Assembly: GCA_050331575.1 (NCBI GenBank)
Contig: JBHJGS010000020.1
Location: forward strand, 1-64,000
DNA length: 64,000 bases
Direction: 5' to 3'
Source: JBHJGS01 sp050331575
Lineage (GTDB): Bacteria; Pseudomonadota; Alphaproteobacteria; Sphingomonadales; Rhodothalassiaceae
Made by a program: the position numbers and the translations under genes. The first letter of the stretch is position 1. Each line of letters opens with the position of its first letter. Below the pieces are notes generated by a model. It searched no databases and was not told the DNA's origin. It worked only from the letters and a program-made list of their open reading frames with translations. Below are positions 24,486-32,125 of this stretch, one piece after another.

Positions 24486-25400
24486 ATGATGATAGCGCAT
24501 CCAAACGTCTATGGCTTTTACGAGCCCGATACCGGGTCTGTACAATATGTCCTGGTCTGCCCGGAGACGCGGGACGCGGCAATCATTGATGCGGTGTGGA
24601 ACTTCGATCCGCGCTCAGGCCACACCCACACGCACAGCGCCGACGAAATCCTGCGCTTCGTCGATCGCGAGGGGCTAACGGTTCGCTGGATACTTGATAC
24701 ACACCCGCACGCCGATCATTTCATGGCCGCGGGATATCTGCAGGATCGTCTGGGCGCGCCCACCGCGATTGGCGCACGCACAGCGCTGGTCACGGAGCTG
24801 TGGCGGCAAAATTATGATGTCGGGTCAGACATTCTGCCCGATCCCGACCGCGTCTGGGACCGGGTGTTCAAGGATGGCGATCGCTTCGAGGTTGGAAAGA
24901 TTCCGGTGCAGGTGATGCTCTGCCCCGGCCACACCCTGGCCTCGATCACGTATCTGGCCGGCGATGCCGCCTTCGTCCACGACACCCTGTTCCAGCCGGA
25001 TCAGGGCACCGCGCGGGCGGACTTTCCCGGCGGTGATGCCCGCCAACTGTGGCAGTCCATCCAAACGATCCTGGCGCTGCCAGACGAGACCCGCACCTTC
25101 ACCGGCCACGACTATCGGCCCGGCGGACGCGAGGCGGCATGGGAGAGCACGGTGGGCGAGCAAAAGCTCCGCAACACGCATCTGGGGCTAGGCCAGACCG
25201 AGGATGGGTTCGTGCAGATGCGCACGCAGCGCGATCAGACCCTGCCCTTGCCTGACCGGATGCTAGCCGCGCTGATGGTCAATCTGCGCGGCGGTCGCAT
25301 GCCCCCGGCGCATGGCAACGGCATCAGCTATGTGCCGCTGCCGCTGGATGCGGATCTGCACGCCCCGGTTCCCGGGGTGCGCGCTCACGCCGCAGAATAG
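24486..25400 (+). CDS. MBL-fold hydrolase, persulfide-dioxygenase-like
   Basis: A 304-residue metallo-beta-lactamase-fold protein. The metal motif is DTHPHADHF, and CPGHTLASITYL, FVHDTLF and FTGHDY complete the ligand set expected of the ETHE1/Blh-like persulfide dioxygenase group, which oxidises glutathione persulfide to sulfite. Some residues that separate this group from glyoxalase II cannot be judged by eye. It lies 85 bases upstream of the FNR gene on the same strand, next to the cbb3 oxidase cluster, where sulfide and oxygen metabolism meet. GGGGAG precedes the ATG at 24486; a second ATG follows at once. Confidence 0.78.
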   Translation: MMIAHPNVYGFYEPDTGSVQYVLVCPETRDAAIIDAVWNFDPRSGHTHTHSADEILRFVDREGLTVRWILDTHPHADHFMAAGYLQDRLGAPTAIGARTALVTELWRQNYDVGSDILPDPDRVWDRVFKDGDRFEVGKIPVQVMLCPGHTLASITYLAGDAAFVHDTLFQPDQGTARADFPGGDARQLWQSIQTILALPDETRTFTGHDYRPGGREAAWESTVGEQKLRNTHLGLGQTEDGFVQMRTQRDQTLPLPDRMLAALMVNLRGGRMPPAHGNGISYVPLPLDADLHAPVPGVRAHAAE

Positions 25401-25485
25401 ATCGGCCCTGCTGCGGCTTTGCAAGGCAATACCAGGCCGGCTAAACTGGCGAGGTTCGCGTCCCTCGGCTGGAGTTGCCTGCCTG

Positions 25486-26181
25486 ATGCCCGCCCAATGC
25501 GATGCCTGTGCGATCCGCAAGACCAGCATCTGCCGGGATGTCGGGCCGGAGGTGCTGAGCGATCTGGCCGCCACCGCCCGCCGTGTGGAGTTTCAGCCGG
25601 GCCAGGCCGTGCATCTGGACGGGCAGGCCTGGGCGCGCTTTGCCAACATCCTCGCCGGCGTGGTGAAGATCGTGCACCCCTCCGCCGCCGGCAAGGAACA
25701 GATCCTCGGCCTGCTCTATCCCGGTGACTTTCTCGGCCGCCCATTCGCCGGTGCGTCGGAGCATGTCTTCCAGGCCCTGACGCCGGTGACCTTATGCTCC
25801 TATCCCAAGGCGCGCTTTGAGGCGCTGTTGGAGCGGTGTTCGGAGCTCCAGCGCGCCCTGCTGGACCGCTCGTTGGATGAGATCGACGCGCTGCGCCGCT
25901 GGATGACCTTGCTTGGCCACAAAAAGGCCGGGGAAAAGGTCGCCAGCTTCCTGATCATGTTGGCCGACCGGCTGGGCGAGCCGGCCGATGACCCCACAGC
26001 GCTGCGCCTGGAGCTGCCGATGACCCGGGCGGAGATGGCCGATGTGCTGGGGCTGACGGTCGAGACGGTGAGCCGGCAGATGACCCGGCTGCGCAGCGAT
26101 GGCATTATCGAGACCGCCGGGCCGCGCTGCGTGCTTATCCGCGATCCGGCACGACTGTCAGACCGGGCCGAGGCCGCATGA
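25486..26181 (+). CDS. fnr: FNR-type oxygen-sensing regulator (FnrL-like)
   Basis: A 231-residue CRP/FNR regulator. Cys5, Cys8 and Cys16 (Cys-X2-Cys-X7-Cys) with Cys104 in TLCSYPK form the ligand set expected for an oxygen-labile 4Fe-4S cluster, as in FnrL proteins. The cyclic-nucleotide-like domain spans about 30-140, and a helix-turn-helix near the C-terminus reads VLGLTVETVSRQMTRL. Its Glu193, Ser196 and Arg197 match the FNR recognition helix that reads TTGAT. The start at 25486 gives the usual N-terminal Cys layout; upstream in-frame codons belong to the MBL gene's region. It is the obvious regulator of the cco cluster, which has an FNR box. The last 47 bases overlap the end of the opposing gene. 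Confidence 0.9.
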   Translation: MPAQCDACAIRKTSICRDVGPEVLSDLAATARRVEFQPGQAVHLDGQAWARFANILAGVVKIVHPSAAGKEQILGLLYPGDFLGRPFAGASEHVFQALTPVTLCSYPKARFEALLERCSELQRALLDRSLDEIDALRRWMTLLGHKKAGEKVASFLIMLADRLGEPADDPTALRLELPMTRAEMADVLGLTVETVSRQMTRLRSDGIIETAGPRCVLIRDPARLSDRAEAA

Positions 26182-26572
26182 GCGGCCGGATCTGCGGCTG
26201 CAACAAGGTTTCAATCCACACCGTCCGGCGCAGACTGGAGAACAGGCAGCGCAGCATATAGCCGGTCATTTCCGGATTGGCCGGCACGGATCCGCTCGCC
26301 ATCTGCGCGACCGGCTCGGCCAGATCCTGCGCCAGCGCCTCTTCCTCCAGATGAAACGGCTTCAGCCCGGATAGGGTATAGGCCTTCGCGCCGAGCAGGG
26401 CGGCGGTCCGCCGGCCTGGCGCGCACAGCAGGCTGTGCATCGCGGCGGTGACGTCGGAACACAGGCGCGGCGGCACCGCATCGGGCAGGGCATCGGCGAT
26501 GGCTTCCAACTGCTGGCACAAGGTGTCCAACCGGCGGTGTTCCAGGGCCAGATGCGGGTCGAAGGCGGCCAT
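26135..26572 (-). CDS. Small protein, possibly hemerythrin-like, divergent from ccoN
   Basis: A 145-residue, mostly helical protein with no signal peptide. His12, His46 and the segment PFHLEEEAL (His74, Glu78) recall hemerythrin-like HHE domains, but only four His residues are present and the last helix lacks the expected His/Asp pair, so a diiron site is unlikely to be complete. I do not recognise it with certainty. The start at 26572 has CAGGATCGCA just before it; the longer frame reaches the FNR box. It shares the upstream region with ccoN, so oxygen control is plausible. Its end overlaps the fnr end by 47 bases, tail to tail. Confidence 0.5.
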   Translation of the reverse strand: MAAFDPHLALEHRRLDTLCQQLEAIADALPDAVPPRLCSDVTAAMHSLLCAPGRRTAALLGAKAYTLSGLKPFHLEEEALAQDLAEPVAQMASGSVPANPEMTGYMLRCLFSSLRRTVWIETLLQPQIRPLMRPRPGLTVVPDRG

Positions 26573-26633
26573 TGCGATCCTGACAGCAGGCAGGGATTTG
26601 GGCGAACTGTCGCAGCATGCGTGCCAGGCCGCC

Positions 26634-26647
26634 TTGACATTTATCAA
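26634..26647. promoter_or_regulatory. FNR box upstream of ccoN
   Basis: TTGACATTTATCAA differs from the consensus TTGAT-N4-ATCAA at one position (C for T). It lies about 69 bases before the ccoN ATG and 62 bases before the divergent small gene. Its FNR-type reader is encoded just upstream. Confidence 0.8.
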
Positions 26648-26715
26648 TGTGGCAAGCGGCGCTTTGTCGTTTAACCCATCGGCATATATTCAACGGTTCA
26701 AACCGGGAGCAGTCG

Positions 26716-28347
26716 ATGGCGGAAACGCGGTATGTGCCGTATGTCGCAGGGGCGGCATTTCTCTTGCTTGTGATCGCGGCGGTGTCGCCCGACCCAGCCT
26801 TTTCCACGCACATGTTCATCGCCACCGCCTGCGTCGCCATCGGCGCGCTGATCTTATTGCTGCGCTACAATCCCATACCGGCGGGCTCGGTGAAGCGGCC
26901 GGTTGCCGGGGCGGAGCCCTATATGGATGGGGTGATCCGTTATGGCGCGATCGCCACCGTGTTCTGGGGGCTGGCGGGCTTTCTGGTCGGCGTCGTGATC
27001 GCGTTTCAGCTGGCCTTTCCGGAACTGAATTTCGAATTCAGCTATACCAATTTCGGCCGGCTGCGCCCGCTGCACACCTCCGCGGTGATCTTCGCCTTCG
27101 GCGGCAATGCCCTGATCTGCAGCAGCTTCTATGTGCTGCAGCGCACCTGCAAGACCCGGCTGGCGCTGGGCGACACCGCCTGGTTCGTGTTCTGGGGCTA
27201 TCAGCTGTTCATCGTGATGGCCGCGACCGGCTATCTGCTGGGCATCACCCAGTCCAAGGAATATGCCGAGCCGGAATGGTATGTCGATCTGTGGCTGACC
27301 GTGGTGTGGGTGGCCTATCTGGCGGTGTTCATGGCGACGCTGTTCAAGCGCCGCGAGCCGCACATCTTCGTGGCCAACTGGTTTTTCCTGGCCTTCATCA
27401 TCACCACGGCGATGCTGCATCTGGTCAATAATGTCGCGATCCCGGTGTCCTTCCTCAGCGCCAAGAGCTACACCGCCTATGCCGGGGTTCAAGATGCGCT
27501 GATCCAATGGTGGTACGGCCACAATGCGGTCGGCTTCTTCCTGACCGCCGGCTTTCTGGGTATGATGTATTATTATATGCCTAAGCAGGCCGACCGGCCG
27601 ATCTATTCCTATCGGCTGTCGATCATCCACTTCTGGTCCTTAATCTTTCTGTATATTTGGGCCGGCCCGCACCATCTGCACTATACTGCCCTGCCCGATT
27701 GGGCGCAGACGCTGGGCATGGTGTTCTCGGTGATGTTGTGGATGCCCAGCTGGGGCGGCATGATCAACGGCCTGATGACCCTGCAGGGCGCGTGGGACAA
27801 GCTGCGCACCGACCCCTTGATCCGCATGATGGCGATCGCCACGGCCTTTTACGGCATGTCCACCTTCGAAGGGCCGGTGCTGTCGATCAAGTCGGTCAAC
27901 GGCTTAAGCCACTATACCGACTGGACTATCGGGCACGTGCATTCCGGCGCGCTGGGCTGGAACGGCATGATCACCTTCGCGGCGATCTATTTCATGGTGC
28001 CCAAATTGTGGGGCCGGTCCGGCCTGTACAGCCTGAAGGCGGTGAACTGGCACTTCTGGCTGGCGACCATCGGCATCGTCATCTACGCCGCCTCCATGTG
28101 GGTGGCCGGCATCACCCAGGGCCTGATGTGGCGCGAATATGATGATCAGGGCTTTCTGGTGAACTCCTTCGTGGAGACGGTCAGCGCGCTGCATCCCTAT
28201 TATCTCATGCGCGCGTTCGGTGGCGTGCTGTATCTGGCCGGCGCGATCATCATGGCCTGGAACATCTACAAGACGATCCGCGGCGATGTGCCGGCGGCCG
28301 AGCGCGGCGGTGCCAAGGCCGCCCCGACCACCCTTCCAGCGGAGTAA
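26716..28347 (+). CDS. ccoN: cbb3-type cytochrome c oxidase subunit I
   Basis: A 543-residue integral membrane catalytic subunit that holds low-spin haem b, high-spin haem b3 and CuB and reduces oxygen to water. About twelve to fourteen hydrophobic segments are visible. The CuB ligands are in WYGHNAVGF and AGPHHLHYT; HFWSLIFLYIWAG and LRPLHTSAVIFAFGG carry other family signatures, and GHVHSGALGWNG holds the C-terminal haem His. The ATG at 26716 has GGGAGC about 6 bases upstream. It is the first gene of ccoNOQPGHIS, under the FNR box at 26634. Confidence 0.97.
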   Translation: MAETRYVPYVAGAAFLLLVIAAVSPDPAFSTHMFIATACVAIGALILLLRYNPIPAGSVKRPVAGAEPYMDGVIRYGAIATVFWGLAGFLVGVVIAFQLAFPELNFEFSYTNFGRLRPLHTSAVIFAFGGNALICSSFYVLQRTCKTRLALGDTAWFVFWGYQLFIVMAATGYLLGITQSKEYAEPEWYVDLWLTVVWVAYLAVFMATLFKRREPHIFVANWFFLAFIITTAMLHLVNNVAIPVSFLSAKSYTAYAGVQDALIQWWYGHNAVGFFLTAGFLGMMYYYMPKQADRPIYSYRLSIIHFWSLIFLYIWAGPHHLHYTALPDWAQTLGMVFSVMLWMPSWGGMINGLMTLQGAWDKLRTDPLIRMMAIATAFYGMSTFEGPVLSIKSVNGLSHYTDWTIGHVHSGALGWNGMITFAAIYFMVPKLWGRSGLYSLKAVNWHFWLATIGIVIYAASMWVAGITQGLMWREYDDQGFLVNSFVETVSALHPYYLMRAFGGVLYLAGAIIMAWNIYKTIRGDVPAAERGGAKAAPTTLPAE

Positions 28348-28353
28348 GCGGCC

Positions 28354-29082
28354 ATGGCCTATAAGCATGAAAAGCTGGAGAAGAGCGCCACCTTGATGTT
28401 CATCGCCTCGCTGATTGTGGTGGCGATCGGCGGCATCGTGGAGATCGTGCCGCTGTTCTATCTGGAAAGCGTGATTGAGAAGGTGCCGGGCGTGCGGCCC
28501 TACACGCCCCTGGAACTGGTCGGCCGCGACATCTATGTGCGCGAGGGCTGCTACACCTGCCACAGCCAGATGATCCGGCCGTTCCGCGATGAGGTGGAGC
28601 GCTACGGCCATTATAGCCTGGCCGCGGAAAGCATGTACGACCATCCCAATCAATGGGGCTCCAAGCGCACCGGGCCGGATCTTGCGCGCGTGGGCGGGCG
28701 CTATTCCGACGAATGGCATGTCCAGCACATGCTCAATCCGCGCGCGGTGGTGCCGGAATCGATCATGCCGCCTTATGCCTATCTGGCCAACAAGCCGCTG
28801 AACGGCAATGTCATCGCCAAGCATTTGAAGGCCAATGCCGCGCTCGGCGTGCCTTACAGCGAGGACATGATCGCGGCAGCCAACCAGGATCTTTATGCCC
28901 AGGGCGATCCCGACGCCGATCATGACGGCCTGCGCGCGCGCTATGGCGACAAGGTGCAGGCGCGCGACTTTGACGGCGACCCCGGCCAGCTGACCGAGAT
29001 GGATGCGATCATCGCCTATCTGCAGATGCTGGGCACGCTGGTCGACTTCACTGACTATAATCCCAGTGAAGATTTCCGCTGA
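28354..29082 (+). CDS. ccoO: cbb3-type oxidase mono-haem cytochrome c subunit
   Basis: A 242-residue membrane-anchored cytochrome c. An N-terminal signal-anchor helix (SATLMFIASLIVVAIGGIVEIVPLF) is followed by the haem site CYTCHSQMIRPF (about residue 66) and the axial Met region later in the chain. It passes electrons to CcoN on the periplasmic side. Six bases separate it from ccoN, and its GGAG ribosome site overlaps the ccoN end. Confidence 0.97.
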   Translation: MAYKHEKLEKSATLMFIASLIVVAIGGIVEIVPLFYLESVIEKVPGVRPYTPLELVGRDIYVREGCYTCHSQMIRPFRDEVERYGHYSLAAESMYDHPNQWGSKRTGPDLARVGGRYSDEWHVQHMLNPRAVVPESIMPPYAYLANKPLNGNVIAKHLKANAALGVPYSEDMIAAANQDLYAQGDPDADHDGLRARYGDKVQARDFDGDPGQLTEMDAIIAYLQMLGTLVDFTDYNPSEDFR

Positions 29083-29097
29083 AGGAGCGCAGGATCC

Positions 29098-29262
29098 ATG
29101 GATTATCATTTCCTGCGGGAATTCGCCGACAGTTGGATGCTTCTGGTGCTGTTCGTCTTGATTGTCGGCGTGTGGATCTGGGTGTTCCGCCCCGGCACGA
29201 AGAAGCGCTACGACCGCATGGCGCGCCTGCCCTTGGACAAGGATGAGGAAGACGAGAAATGA
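29098..29262 (+). CDS. ccoQ: cbb3-type oxidase small subunit CcoQ
   Basis: A 54-residue single-span membrane protein: MDYHFLREFADSWMLLVLFV, then VWIWVFRPGTKKRY and a charged tail ending DKDEEDEK. Its size, position between ccoO and ccoP, and the FRPG...K pattern identify it. It stabilises CcoP in the complex. AAGGAG is about 10 bases before the ATG, and its stop overlaps the ccoP start as ATGA. Confidence 0.9.
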   Translation: MDYHFLREFADSWMLLVLFVLIVGVWIWVFRPGTKKRYDRMARLPLDKDEEDEK

Positions 29263-30170
29263 GCGAGGACAGCCGCGTCGATGAGGTCACCGACATCGAG
29301 ACCACCGGCCATGAATGGGACGGCATCGAAGAGTTGAACCGGCCGCTGCCGCGCTGGTGGCTTTGGACCTTCTACGCCACGATCCTCTTCTCGGTGATCT
29401 ACTGCATTTTGTATCCGGCCTGGCCGACCGCCCAGGGGGAAAAGGCGGGCGTGTTGAACTATTCCAGCCGGGAGCAGCTGGAGCAGGCCGTCGCCGCGGT
29501 CGAGGCCGGCCGCGCGGAGACCATCGCGAAGATCCGCGACCTGCCCTTCGCCGAGATCCGCCGCGACCCGGTGCTGATGCAGGTGGCGCTGAAGGGCGGT
29601 GAATCCGCTTATAAGGTCAATTGCGTGCAATGCCACGGCGCCGGGGCGGCCGGCGGGCCGGGCTATCCCAATCTAAACGACGATGCCTGGCTATGGGGCG
29701 GCACGCCGGAGGCGATCCACACCACCCTGCAATACGGCATCCGCCATGATGAATATGTCGAAACCCGCTATTCGGAAATGCCCGCCTTCGGCCGCGACAA
29801 TCTCCTGCAACGCGACCAGATCAAGGATGTGGTCGCCTATGTGCAGGCGCTGTCCGGCCGGGGGGAGATGACCGAGGCGGCTAAGCGCGGCACGCAAATC
29901 TATGCGGAGCAGTGTGCCGTGTGCCATGGCGATAGCGGCGAGGGCAATCGCGATCTCGGCGCGCCGACCCTGAATGACGCCATCTGGCTTTATGGAGGCG
30001 ATGATGAGACGCTGTATGAGACGGTCGCCAACGCCCGCTACGGCGTCATGCCCGGCTGGGCCAACCGGCTGGACGCGGCGACGCTGAAGCAGTTGACGCT
30101 GTATGTGCATAGCCTGGGCGGCGGCGAGCGGCCCGAAACCCAGCAGGCCCAGTTGCAGGGAACGGAGTAG
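29259..30170 (+). CDS. ccoP: cbb3-type oxidase di-haem cytochrome c subunit
   Basis: A 303-residue subunit. One membrane helix near residues 28-52 (PRWWLWTFYATILFSVIYCI) is followed by two periplasmic class I cytochrome domains with haem sites CVQCH (about 122) and CAVCH (about 218). It accepts electrons from soluble cytochrome c. The ATG overlaps the ccoQ stop by 4 bases, suggesting coupled translation. Confidence 0.97.
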   Translation: MSEDSRVDEVTDIETTGHEWDGIEELNRPLPRWWLWTFYATILFSVIYCILYPAWPTAQGEKAGVLNYSSREQLEQAVAAVEAGRAETIAKIRDLPFAEIRRDPVLMQVALKGGESAYKVNCVQCHGAGAAGGPGYPNLNDDAWLWGGTPEAIHTTLQYGIRHDEYVETRYSEMPAFGRDNLLQRDQIKDVVAYVQALSGRGEMTEAAKRGTQIYAEQCAVCHGDSGEGNRDLGAPTLNDAIWLYGGDDETLYETVANARYGVMPGWANRLDAATLKQLTLYVHSLGGGERPETQQAQLQGTE

Positions 30171-30176
30171 ACGGCC

Positions 30177-31661
30177 ATGAGCGCCACCGGCATTCCCGAC
30201 ACCAGCCCGGTCTTCGACGTCGAAGCGGTCAATGCCAAGCGCAACCGCCAGCTTTATGCCGCGCGCAAGAAGATCTTCCCCAAACGGGTGAAGGGAGAGT
30301 TTCGCACGCTGAAATGGTGGGTGATGATCATCACCCTGGGCATTTATTATATCACGCCGTGGATCCGGTGGGACCGCGGACCCTTCGCGCCGGACCAGGC
30401 GGTGCTGGTGGATCTGGCCAATCGCCGCTTCTATTTCTTCTTCATCGAGATCTGGCCGCATGAGTTCTTCTATGTCGCGGGCCTTCTGATCATGGCGGGC
30501 TTGGGCCTGTTTCTGATCACCTCGGTGATCGGCCGGGCCTGGTGCGGCTATACCTGCCCGCAGACCGTTTGGGTCGACCTGTTTTTGAAGGTGGAGCGCT
30601 GGATCGAGGGCGACCGCAATGCCCGCATGAAGCTCGACACAGCGCCGCTAAGCTGGGACAAAGCCCGAAAGCGCCTGGCCAAGCACAGCCTGTGGCTGGT
30701 GATCGCGGTGGCCACCGGCGGCGCCTGGGTGTTCTATTTCGCCGATGCCCCAACCCTGGCCCAGCAGCTGATCACATTCGACGCGCCGGTGGTGGCCTAT
30801 AGCACCATCGCCATCCTGACCTTCACCACCTATGTGTTCGGCGGGCATATGCGCGAGCAGGTGTGCACCTATATGTGCCCGTGGCCGCGCATCCAGTCCG
30901 CCATGGTCGACGAGAATACGCTGACCGTGACCTATCAGGACTGGCGCGGCGAGCCGCGCGGGCGGCACACCAAGCGCGAGGACGCCGACACGCTGGGCGA
31001 CTGCATCGATTGCAACGCCTGTGTCGCGGTTTGCCCGATGGGCATCGACATCCGCGATGGCGTGCAGCTGGAGTGCATCACCTGTTCGCTGTGCATCGAT
31101 GCGTGCAACGGGGTGATGGACAAGGTCGGCAAACCGCGCGGTCTGATCTCCTACGCCACGCTGAACGATCTGGAGGCCAATCGCCGCGGCGAAGCACGCA
31201 AGACCACCTGGCGCTCGCTGGTGCGCCCGCGCACCGTCGTCTATTTCCTGCTGTGGGGCAGTATCGGGGTGGCGATGCTGTATGGCCTGGCAACGCGGGA
31301 GCATATCGGGGTGAATGTGCTGCAGGATCGCAACCCGGTCTATGTCCAGCTGTCCGACGGCGCGGTGCGCAACGGCTATCGCCTGAAGCTGATCAACAAG
31401 GTCCTGGAACCGCGCCTGTTCACCGTGACGCTGGACGGGCTGCCGGGTGCGGCGCTGACCACGCCGGCCAGCCAGGAGCCGGTGCAGACTCTGCAATTCC
31501 AGGTCGCGCCCGATCAGGTGCGCGAGATCAAGCTGTTCGTCCGCGCAGACCCCACAGGCCTGAGCGAACGGCGCACACAGTTCCGCTTCCTGGTCACCGA
31601 CGAAACCGATCAGGCCCAGGCGGAATATACCGCCCGCTTCGAAGCCCCGGTGCGGCCGTGA
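30177..31661 (+). CDS. ccoG: cbb3 oxidase assembly ferredoxin-like protein CcoG
   Basis: A 494-residue membrane protein (FixG family) needed to mature the oxidase, probably in copper delivery or reduction. There are several membrane helices in the N-terminal half, a CGYTCPQTVW pair near residue 122, two ferredoxin-type 4Fe-4S motifs CIDCNACVAVCP (about 275) and CITCSLCIDAC (about 299), then a periplasmic Ig-like C-terminal domain (about 370-494). Six bases after ccoP, with GGAG as ribosome site. Confidence 0.96.
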   Translation: MSATGIPDTSPVFDVEAVNAKRNRQLYAARKKIFPKRVKGEFRTLKWWVMIITLGIYYITPWIRWDRGPFAPDQAVLVDLANRRFYFFFIEIWPHEFFYVAGLLIMAGLGLFLITSVIGRAWCGYTCPQTVWVDLFLKVERWIEGDRNARMKLDTAPLSWDKARKRLAKHSLWLVIAVATGGAWVFYFADAPTLAQQLITFDAPVVAYSTIAILTFTTYVFGGHMREQVCTYMCPWPRIQSAMVDENTLTVTYQDWRGEPRGRHTKREDADTLGDCIDCNACVAVCPMGIDIRDGVQLECITCSLCIDACNGVMDKVGKPRGLISYATLNDLEANRRGEARKTTWRSLVRPRTVVYFLLWGSIGVAMLYGLATREHIGVNVLQDRNPVYVQLSDGAVRNGYRLKLINKVLEPRLFTVTLDGLPGAALTTPASQEPVQTLQFQVAPDQVREIKLFVRADPTGLSERRTQFRFLVTDETDQAQAEYTARFEAPVRP

Positions 31662-32125
31662 TGAAAGAATTCACCGGCAAACATATGCTGCTGGTCCTGG
31701 CGCTGTTCTTCGGCACCGTCATTGCCGTGAACATCTTGCTGGCGGTGCAGGCCTCGCGCAGTTGGACCGGGCTGATCGTGCGCAACAGCTATGTCGAAAG
31801 CCAGAAATTCGATGACTATTTGGCCGAGGCGGCTGAACAGGCCGCGCGCGGCTGGCAGGCGGATGTGGCGCACCGCGCCGGCGCCATGGTCGTGCGGCTG
31901 TCCGACCGCGGCGGCGCCGACCTGACCGGCTTCACCGTAAAGCTGCGCCTGAAGCGCCCGGTGGTGGAAGGCCATGACCGCCAGCTTGAACTGGTAGAGA
32001 CCGAACCGGGGCTCTACATCGCGCCGGTCGCCGTGCGGGGCGGCGTCTGGCAGGCCGAGGTGCTGGCGCTGCGCGGGCAGGACCGGCTGCGCCATGGCCA
32101 GCGTCTGTGGATCCGCGATGACTGA
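31661..32125 (+). CDS. ccoH: cbb3 oxidase assembly protein CcoH
   Basis: A 154-residue FixH-family protein with one N-terminal membrane helix (GKHMLLVLALFFGTVIAVNILL) and a periplasmic beta-rich domain with NSYVESQKFDDYL, a family signature. It helps early assembly of CcoN and CcoP. The ATG overlaps the ccoG TGA by one base (TGATG); its end overlaps the ccoI start by 8 bases. Confidence 0.93.
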   Translation: MKEFTGKHMLLVLALFFGTVIAVNILLAVQASRSWTGLIVRNSYVESQKFDDYLAEAAEQAARGWQADVAHRAGAMVVRLSDRGGADLTGFTVKLRLKRPVVEGHDRQLELVETEPGLYIAPVAVRGGVWQAEVLALRGQDRLRHGQRLWIRDD

